Source: Undaria pinnatifida (lineage: Eukaryota; Sar; Phaeophyceae; Laminariales; Alariaceae). From it: a stretch of DNA of 64,000 bases. Below, piece after piece: positions 40,901-49,900 of this stretch (within the stretch, counting starts at the first letter, position 1; each line of letters begins with the position of its first letter). The DNA is taken from contig JABAKD010000022.1 in assembly GCA_012845835.1 (NCBI GenBank), positions 3,239,944-3,303,943 of the forward strand, in the 5' to 3' direction. The translations under genes were made by a program, and so were the position numbers. The notes beneath the pieces were generated by a model. That model was not told the DNA's origin and did not search any database. It saw nothing but the letters and a program-made list of their open reading frames with translations.

Positions 40901-43900
40901 GAGAGGGTGGCAACGATCGATGCTGCCTTCACGTCGGCGTCGGCTGACTTACGCCGGCATACCCTGAGCAATATTATCCTGCTTTCTGGACCCGCGGCGC
41001 GGGCTGTCATGAGCGAGATGGTAAACGACGATCTTCGCCTGTGGGTCAACGACCTCATGCGCTTCGCACAGCAAGTTCGTCCGCCGATGGTGCCCCCTCC
41101 GTCCGACTTCACGTTCTCGATGCTGCCTGTGCCTTCGTTCAAGCGCACGAGCGCCTTTTGCTCTAGCGGGGGAGACGTGCTCAAGCTCGTCGAAGGATTG
41201 CATGTCCCCCGCGACAGCCAGGACGGGCCGTCCAAGAGAAAAAGCAACCCGGCCAGCCCCGGTACACCAAGGAAAAAAATCGCTGCCCAGTGCCGGATGT
41301 TTGCTTCTACGGGCCGATGCCGGTTCTCCAACTGCAAATTCTGGCATTCGGCTCCACCGGCCGACGCCACTTCACTCGACGCCCTCCGCGACAGTAGCAG
41401 TGCGGCGGCGCCGGCTGTTGGGTCGCGGGCGTTGGCGTTGCGCTCAGAGCCCCGCGGTGGGTCCGGAGGTGGTAGTGGCGGCGCGGGTTCTGGATGAGGA
41501 CACGGGCCCTTCCTGTCGGTCGGGCCAACACCTCGGAGGGGGGCGGCTGCTGAGCGTGCCGTTGGTAGAGCGGCGACGGCGCCGGGGGCCAGCGGGGGAG
41601 CGGGGGACCGGCCGGCCACCCAAGGCGTAGGGGGGGGGCTGCGTGGGCGTGCATTGGTAGCTCTGGCGGGCGATGGGGGTGTGGGGCGGGCTCGTGCGGC
41701 GGTGGCTCCGGGCTCGGTTCCCTTCGAAGAGAAAGGTACGGTTTCTTGTGTGCGTGTGCGTGATGTGCCGGCTGATTTGCTGCGTGTACAAGGGGCGGGT
41801 GTTGGCGTACGTTCGGGTGCCTTGCGACTCGCTTGGTTGGATGCGTGGGCGGTTGTGGTGCAGTCGATGGCCGACCAAGGCTCCGCGAGCCTCGATCATC
41901 TCGCATCGGTAAGCTCCTCCCTCTTGAGACAGTGTCAGGGCAGCGTTGCCCAACTTACGTCCACCATCGGCCCCTCACTGTTTTCGCCGCATATTAACGT
42001 GGCTACCGTACGGCACTGGTTTGGTTCAGTCAAGAAATTTCCCTTTACCCCCTTACTACTTCGCGTGTTGGCGCCGGGCGCACCAGTGGGGGTATCCGGG
42101 GGGGGGGATCTGACCGCTGAACTCGCTTATGGTAATCACCCAGGAATCGCACAACACGACGTCGCGATCCACAAAAAGATTCGCGAGGACGTCGTGTACG
42201 GCCGCGCATTGGTATTCGATCTGCATTTCGCTGGCGAAATTTTGGGGCTTCGTATTTCACCGCTTAGCGTCGTTCTAGAACCCAAATTTCGGATTATTCA
42301 CGACCTTACGTTTGCGCGCGCGGGGGGTCGGACCAGTGTTAACGGTGACACGGATTTTGATTCCGCGCCACCGTCCGAGCTCGGCCACGTGCTTCGTGAG
42401 GTTTTACTACGAGTAATGTTTTTGAGACAGACCCACGGTAGCAATGCTCGAATCCTCTTGTGCCGTGTCGACGTCAAAGATGCGTTTCGACAGGTTTTGG
42501 TTGACCCGGCGGGTGCGCCGGCTTTCGGTTACGTGTTCGGTGATCGCGTCGTCGTGGATTTACGCTTGCAATTTGGGTGGCGTAATAGCCCGGGGTTTTG
42601 GGGGTTGATGGCATCCGCGCTCGAGCATGCTCACACCCACTCTACGTTTCAAGGCGCAGATGTTTCCCAACAAGGGGCTGCGGCCGTCGCGCACGTTCGA
42701 ATCTCCCCGCCGCGGGGGGTTCCAGTTGTTTCTATCCCGGGCGATTGTGGACCTGTCTCTGGTTCTGGTGGCAACGCCGGGAACTACTTCTTTGTGAGGT
42801 ATTACATAGACGATGGCATTCTCGTCGAAGTGCAATGGTGGCCGGACGGCCGCCGTTGTTTGCGCGCTGTCCAGTCGCTGGCATCGGACCATTTTCGCTT
42901 GTTGGGCGAACGTGGCGTCTCTGATCCACCCCTCCTGTCCGCCAGAAAAATCACTGACTGGGACACGCAATTGGAGGTGTTGGGTTGGATCATTGACACA
43001 GAGGCGCTTACGGTTACGTTGCCGTCCCATAAGCGCCTCAAGCTGCAAAATCTCCTTGCGGAGTGGCCCTCGTCTCGTACATCTGCTTCAGCGAGGCAGG
43101 TGTCGCAGCTCGTTGGCTTCCTTATACATGTTTCTTTTGCTGTGCGTCCGGGGCGGTTTTTCGTGAACCGTTTGCTGGCTTCGGTGGGTATGCCGCGCAT
43201 ATCTGCCGGAGCCGATTTTGGTTTCCGTACGGCATACCCCGGGCGGCGCCTCGTCTTGGGACCCGAGTTTCACGGGGACCTCGAGTTTTGGCGGTGGTTT
43301 GTTGAGGAGGGATTGGACGCGCGCGGTGGAACCTTGTCGGCTCCGATGTATCATTTGCTTGAGCGTCCCTCCCAACGTACTCTATTTTCGGATGCATCCA
43401 AAACCGCTGTCGGGGGTTTCTGCCTCGAAACTGGGGTATACTGGAGATACGATCTTGACGCCGGGGAACGATCTCGTTTTTGTGGGTCGAGCAAGTCAGT
43501 TGCAGGCGAGAACGATATATCAATTAACGTCCTCGAACTGCTAGGTATGGTCGTCTCCGCGTGGGTCCTCGTATCTCTGTGTGCCGAGCGCCCGGCCGCG
43601 TTGGGGGACTGCGTGTTGTTGCGTGGCGACAACGAAGCAGCCGTAGAGTGGGTACGGCGGTGTCGAGGTGGCAAGGAGCCGAGATCGGGCGCGCTGATGC
43701 GCCTCCTTGGTGTGCTCGAATTGTCTTCTGGCTGGCACTTTGACGCGAAACATGTACGGGGTATTTTTAACGTTGCCGCTGACGGTATCTCACGCTGGGA
43801 TCGCGCTTCCGTCCTCGTTAACCTGCACGCTGTTCGACCGGATGTTCCGTGGCAGGAGCAAGATTTGGGGGCCGCGGGCATATCCCTACGTACTTCGGTG

Positions 43901-46900
43901 TTGGCCTCGAACTCATGCGACACGCCATTGCGGCCTCGTCTGAACGCACTTATCAGGGGCATTTTGGCGCATGGGTAGAATATCGGGTACGTTGTGGTCT
44001 GCCAGTGTTTCTCGATCGGTGCCGAGACGGCATGGCTAACGTTTGGCATGTGTTTGAGTACGTCGCGTACGCCTTTTCGACCAAGAAATTGAGGTCGGCA
44101 ACTATCGAGAGCCATTTGTCAGCGATCAAGTTCTTTCACCGTATTTCGAGAGGTTTCGAGATCGACACCACTCATCCCGTAATTGTTAATGCCCTTAAAG
44201 GCGCCGCTCGTTTGCATGCTGACGTTGGCAACCAGGCAACCGTGCGGCGGCCCGTTTCGTGGGATATGCTGCTCGCGGGCGAGAAACTGATCCCCTCGTG
44301 GCGTGCCGGGGGTCGTGTTTTGTGGCTTGCCCTGTGCGCTTCGTTCTGTCTCTTGACTCGCGCGTCAGAAATGTTTGCGGAAACCCGGTTACGAGTTCAC
44401 GAGACTTACTGTTTGCGGCGTGCTGACGTTGCCTTCTTTCGCGGAAATATTCAGCTTACCGTTGCGCAGTGGTCAACAGCAGATCGTGTTGAGGTTCGGT
44501 TTCGCGGGTCGAAGGGTGACCAACTGCGGAAAGGGGCGGTTGTCACGCGTGTGCGAAAGGGTCCGTCGATGCGTGTGGGGGAAGGTGGCGGCGCCGTCGA
44601 TCTCATGATTGAATTGATGTCTTGTTACTTGTTTCTTCCCTCTTCGGCCCCCCTGGTTGCGTTTGGCGTTGGTAACGGCAGATGGTCCATGTGGACACAA
44701 CATCAAGCAACGACAGCTTTGCGGAAAGTGGTTGCGTTGGCGGGTGTGCGTGCGGAGGAGTACGCCTTGCACTCCCTGAGGATTGGAGGCGCAACGCACT
44801 TGTCGGCGGGGGGTGCAACACCGGAGGTGTTGCAGCGTGAGGGCCGATGGGCGTCCAATGCTTATAAGACGTATGTCCGTAGTCACGGAAAGGACGCCAG
44901 TTGGGTAGCAAGTGTTATGTCCCAGGAAGGAATTAGCGGTGGGGTTCAGCCGGGGCAGGGCACCGAGTGGGGGCGAATTAACCCACCCTTAGATCCGACT
45001 AGTTAGGCAAACGCGGAATTACAAAGAAGTGTGTTATCCAGTGTGCACTCTACGATTCGTGAGTAGGGGGGGGGCGGGGAGGTGAGACTACATCCGTAAT
45101 ACGGGTCTACTACCAGTTTGTGCTGGAGGCTGGCGTCGAGAGTTCGATGTCGCCAGTTGGTTTGGGAGTTGACTCGTGTATACGGATGTTAGCGGGGGGT
45201 TGCCGGCGGGGCAGCCCCGGGGTATTCCCATCTCCAACCCCCCTCTCCGGGCGGGGGGTTGCGCATTAATATAATACAACTTCGAAAGCAAAGTGCAAAG
45301 CAGAATATTATCGAAGTATGAGAAAATATGGGTTTTGTACGTACGTAAGAAGTTTGACCAATCAGATCAATGCGGTAACTCATAGTCGTACGAGTGATAG
45401 CCTTGGGTACACCTGGCCCAGTTGTGTAGGCGACGACCTGCACGCGGAGCGCGTAGGGGAGCAGAGTCAGAGCTACAGGTCCAAGGTGTGATACAGACTA
45501 GTTTAAGTTCCCACCCACCCGCCCGTGCTTTTGAGGGAGTCAGTGGAGGGGGAGTTAATCGGTCGCAGTAACGTTGCGCGTGTTTGTTACTGTCTCGGTA
45601 AACGTACCCGTTTGCGCTGAAAATGCGACGGGGTTTCGTAGATTGCGCAGGTTGCGGTGGGGGCTAGCCGCATCAGTGTTATAGCGTGGTGCAAGGGGTG
45701 TTCGTTGTTGCGTCTTTTATTCAGCATGTGTAACATCTGAGTATCCCCCCGTGCGGTGGGGTTGAGTATGACTGTTTTACGCAGATATTATGTTGACAGT
45801 TAACAGCGAACGTCGTGGCGGTGCATCGGCTCGGATTTGGAGCGCAATCTAAAAGTGTGGGAGAGGGGAATTATCCGTATATGGGCAAGGAAGTGCATTT
45901 ATTTAATGCACATGGTGTGTGCAGGCGTGCATATATATTACACGCGTGTGTAGTTTTTTTTTTTTTTCTATATATATGCTGCACATTGTAGGTGGTTGCC
46001 TCGTATGTCTTCTTCGAGTTGCCAACGATTGTTCGTCGTTGGTAGTGCTGGCGTCGAGAGTTCGATGTCGCCAGTTGGTTTGGGAGTTGACTCGTGTATA
46101 CGGATGTTAGCGGGGGGTTGCCGGCGGGGCAGCCCCGGGGTATTCCCATCTCCAGCCCCCCTCTCCGGGCGGGGGGTTGCGCATTAATATAATACAACTT
46201 CGAAAGCAAAGTGCAAAGTGTGATATTTTGTAATTTCTACTGATATGGATTTTGTGGAGTAGTTTCGTGTGGTTTGGTGTACTTTTCGTTCTCACGAGAC
46301 TTCGAGTGATTTGAGGTACCGGTAATATTATATGATTAGGTGTTATTTGTTATGATTTTGTTTATAGTGTGTGATTTGGTGTGATTTCTTTTTATTTCGT
46401 GAGAAAATTTGTGTAGAGCTGTGTACAATTTCATGAATTTTGGTTGCGGTTGATCGAGATACATGGAAATTTGGTTTAAAATTTCGAGTGACACTGGGTT
46501 ATTGTGTGATTTATTTTATTCATTGTTTGATTTCGCGCGACTTATTTGATATTTCTAGGACTACGTGTTGTACTGTTACGTGATTTTATGTATTTTGGCT
46601 GATATATTGAGTGATTTATCGAGATTTCAAGTGATATCTTGCGAGCTTGCGTGACTTTCATTTCTTCGTTGTTATTTCGTGCTATTTTTATATATAATAA
46701 TGAGGATTTCGTGCAGTGTTGGTGTCAATTTTGTTGCGATTTGTCGTATTCTGGTGTTAGTTGCTGTTGTTGTGTAAAGGCAGTGTTTGAAAATAAAAGC
46801 TGTAAGGCTTGCATCTCTTCCTTCCCTGCGCTCCATTGAGTACCGACCTTTTCCTTTCCGGGTAATAATGCCTCGCAAGTTGGCTGAAACGATAATAATT

Positions 46901-49900
46901 TCATGCAAATAATTTGCCCATGTTTTCAGTTCTGGACCAAAATCGAGTTAATACTGCTGGCGGCATAATAACATTATCAACACGCGCCTTTGCAACTCTT
47001 CACGCTGCCATGCAGCTGTTATTGCGCTTTTTCAGTGATGCCATTCTCTGCTTTCACTTTCGGGTTTCACTTCCCTTCCGCATTGTTATTCATGTCGCTT
47101 TTCCATGCTTCTTTTGTATGTATCTTTTCCTGCATTTTCCTCCAACGCTCCACATTTTTCATTTACGAAGTTACATTTTGTCAAAAGCGTTGGTGCTGTA
47201 CGAAGTACAGCAGAACCAGTTACCGGGTTCTGTTTTCAGCTGTGTCCCTTACCTGCGCTGGGAATGTTGCTAATCCGTTTCCTCCTCGCCCCACTTATGA
47301 TGAAAATAAATACTATTATCACATACTATATGTATCTCTTGGCATCGTGTCTTACCTCCATCCTTCCGTTCGTGTTTATGCGCAAGCCTGCGACCGGCGG
47401 CCTTCGGCGAAGCCCCTCGTACACTATGAGTTTCGATCAAATCTTTGATCTCACAGCTGGAGTGTATTTTTATTTTTATAATATATGCAAGGTAGCAGAT
47501 ATTACAAGAACACACGTACTTCAAATTTTACATTCCCCAACTATTCTACTTGAATAAATTTTAACCCTGTATTTGTTTTTGTTCATTTCTTTGGATTCCT
47601 GGTGGTTGACATAGTTTACCTGGTCCAGTAAATAATAATGTAATACTCTGATCACCTGCGCACCTTAAATGTTCATTAGTACAATATTACTAACGAGAAC
47701 AAACAAAATATACCAGGTATATTCGAGTACGTATCATAGTCGTAGATGATTCCGGGTTCCAGCGTCATGTGGTGTGCATGACGTTCCCGTGCAGTGATCC
47801 CGTGCACGCCGGTAACGCGGGAAATATTCCTGCGGGAATCGTTTGCAGTTTTGGTGCCACGGGATTTGGGAGATCGATCATTCCACCGGATCTTACGGCT
47901 TGGGAACGGAAAACCATGGGAAAACAGACATTTCCACGGGAATCGTTTGTGTGGGAACGGGAAATTGGAATTTCCACGGGAAACGTTTGGGACGGGAATG
48001 GGCACCCCGTAAACTGGTTGAGTGGGTCCACGGGAACGATATTTGCACGGGAACGTGAATTAATCCCAATTCCCGTGAAATCCTGCGGGAATATTCCCGC
48101 GGGAATTTTCCCGAGGGCTGCCCTCTAGAATTCCTCCATTACGCTCGCTAAATGCACCTTTTTCGTCTTTTTGTTTGAACTTTTAACCCTTTTAGCACCG
48201 CTCTCCCGACATGGGGACAAAACACTCGGGAGTTACAGGATCATTCTAAGAGTCGGAAACGGACTTTAATATTTTTTCTTTGTACGTAAATAAATATTGT
48301 GAAACAAAATGAGCCAAACGCTGGCTGCTGGCAACAATTTCGCCACGTTTAAGTGTGACTAATGTCTGATATATAGAACAAAAATCGCATTCTGCAGCGC
48401 CCAGCAGCGGTGGCGGCGCAAAATCAAGGTGGCATACGAGTAGTGAGACAACTGCTGATTTTGGCTTGTTATACTTTTTTATGTCGAAAATCAAGCGAGA
48501 ATTGCTCGCTACAGGCTACGAGTACTGGTACAGTGTATGCTTTTCGATATTCCCCACAGGTAAATTATGCCGAAAGAAATGCGAGCATGATGGATATAAG
48601 CCTACAAGCTAGCCCTCACGAAGAAAGGATTTCCATTTACAATGCACGCAGTTTTATCCCGTGGATAAGGGACATGTAACAAATCATCCCGACCTTTGAC
48701 GTTACCCACCCGGCAAATTCATAACCGGTATACCAAGGTTACTGCCATCACTGCTACCAGTTACAGTGGGAGCCCCCGAGCAAGGCTCTGGTGTGCCAGA
48801 GCAACATGACCGCCTTATTAGGGAAGCCGCCTTATTAATTCCAGGTTATGAGTGCAATCACCCAGTCACGCCAAACGATTTTGACCGCCTTCTGTCGGGA
48901 TATCGCTTTACTCAGACCTCCCTATTGAGGTATACCGGTCGCCCCGGTGGCGTATCAGGTTATCCTCGAGCCTGGTATAGGTCAGTTTCGTGAGTTCGAG
49001 CCCCGCCGAGTGCATACTCGTATAAATACGTGGGGACTTTTTCTTGTGCACAAGTTGACTTGCGGAAAGCGCGAGAGCGTGAGCTAGCAACACTCGATGA
49101 AAAATCGACGAGCAGTAGGATTGCTGAACCCTATGCGCGATAAAAATTGAAGGCAAGAACCGGGGGGAAGAAGGGACGACACCTGTGACCACCCACGGCT
49201 TGTCCAGAAGCTGGAAAGTAGAAGTGTGAGAAAAAAAAAAAAAAAAATGAGGGATCTAATGTATTAATAGAGGTGCGATAAAGAACCGCTGTACTCACCG
49301 CGCCACACGAGATCTCTAAGTTGCCTCTATGCCAGCCCCAGAGCTCATGCTCAGCCTTTGATAGACTAGCAAGATGCACGCGGGCTGTCTCCTCCAGCAC
49401 TTGTCCAAGGCTCGCTGGATTCCGCAAGGTGGCCCGTGCACCCTGCGCCTGCCTCGCCAACACCGCTCCGCCTCCCAGCCGCCCATCCCCTTTCTCCTTG
49501 CTGCGGGCCTTGCCTTTGCCCACAGGATTGCTCGAATCTTGCTCGGGTCGACCGTTCCGATCTTTGTCGGCCCCCTCCGCTCCCCTTGGCGTTTCCTTGT
49601 GCATGTGGGTTACACCCAGCGCGTGATCGTCGTTCGCGCTTGTAGCTTCAGGCGCCTCGCTTTCTGCGCTACTGTTGCCCTCGCCGTGCGATTCTACGCT
49701 TGTATCCCCGGGCGAATCGTTGCTCGAAACCGTGCTGGAATGGTCATTCACCGTCACATTGTTGTTCTGGGCGTCTTGCTTCTCCGCGCATTCGTCCAGC
49801 ACTCTGTTCCAAAGCGCCTGGATGCGTCCGTCAGTGGCCTCTGCTACCGGCCGCCCTCCGCTGTCCGAGAGCTTGCAATCATCCATGGGGATCATCGTGA

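Larger units (their letters stand above)
39811..46218 (+). mobile_element. Tyrosine-recombinase retrotransposon (PAT/Ngaro-like), complete
   Basis: The element is 6,408 bp with the order A1 (39811-40020), gag, RT-RNase H, tyrosine recombinase, B1 (45129-45300), A2 (45300-45509), unique spacer, B2 (46047-46218). This split direct repeat arrangement is the hallmark of PAT/Ngaro-type elements in the DIRS order. A1 and A2 appear identical over 210 bp; B1 and B2 differ at one base in 172 that I can find. All reading frames are long and intact apart from one UGA between gag and pol, so insertion is recent. No target-site duplication flanks it, as expected for recombinase-mediated insertion. It lies antisense within the 16.9-kb amine oxidase intron. 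No methyltransferase domain of the DIRS1 type is present. Confidence 0.9.

Noticed and set aside
40891-41953. Long minus-strand frames across the retrotransposon (up to 254 residues)
   Set aside because: Shadows of GC-rich coding on the plus strand with strongly biased composition.
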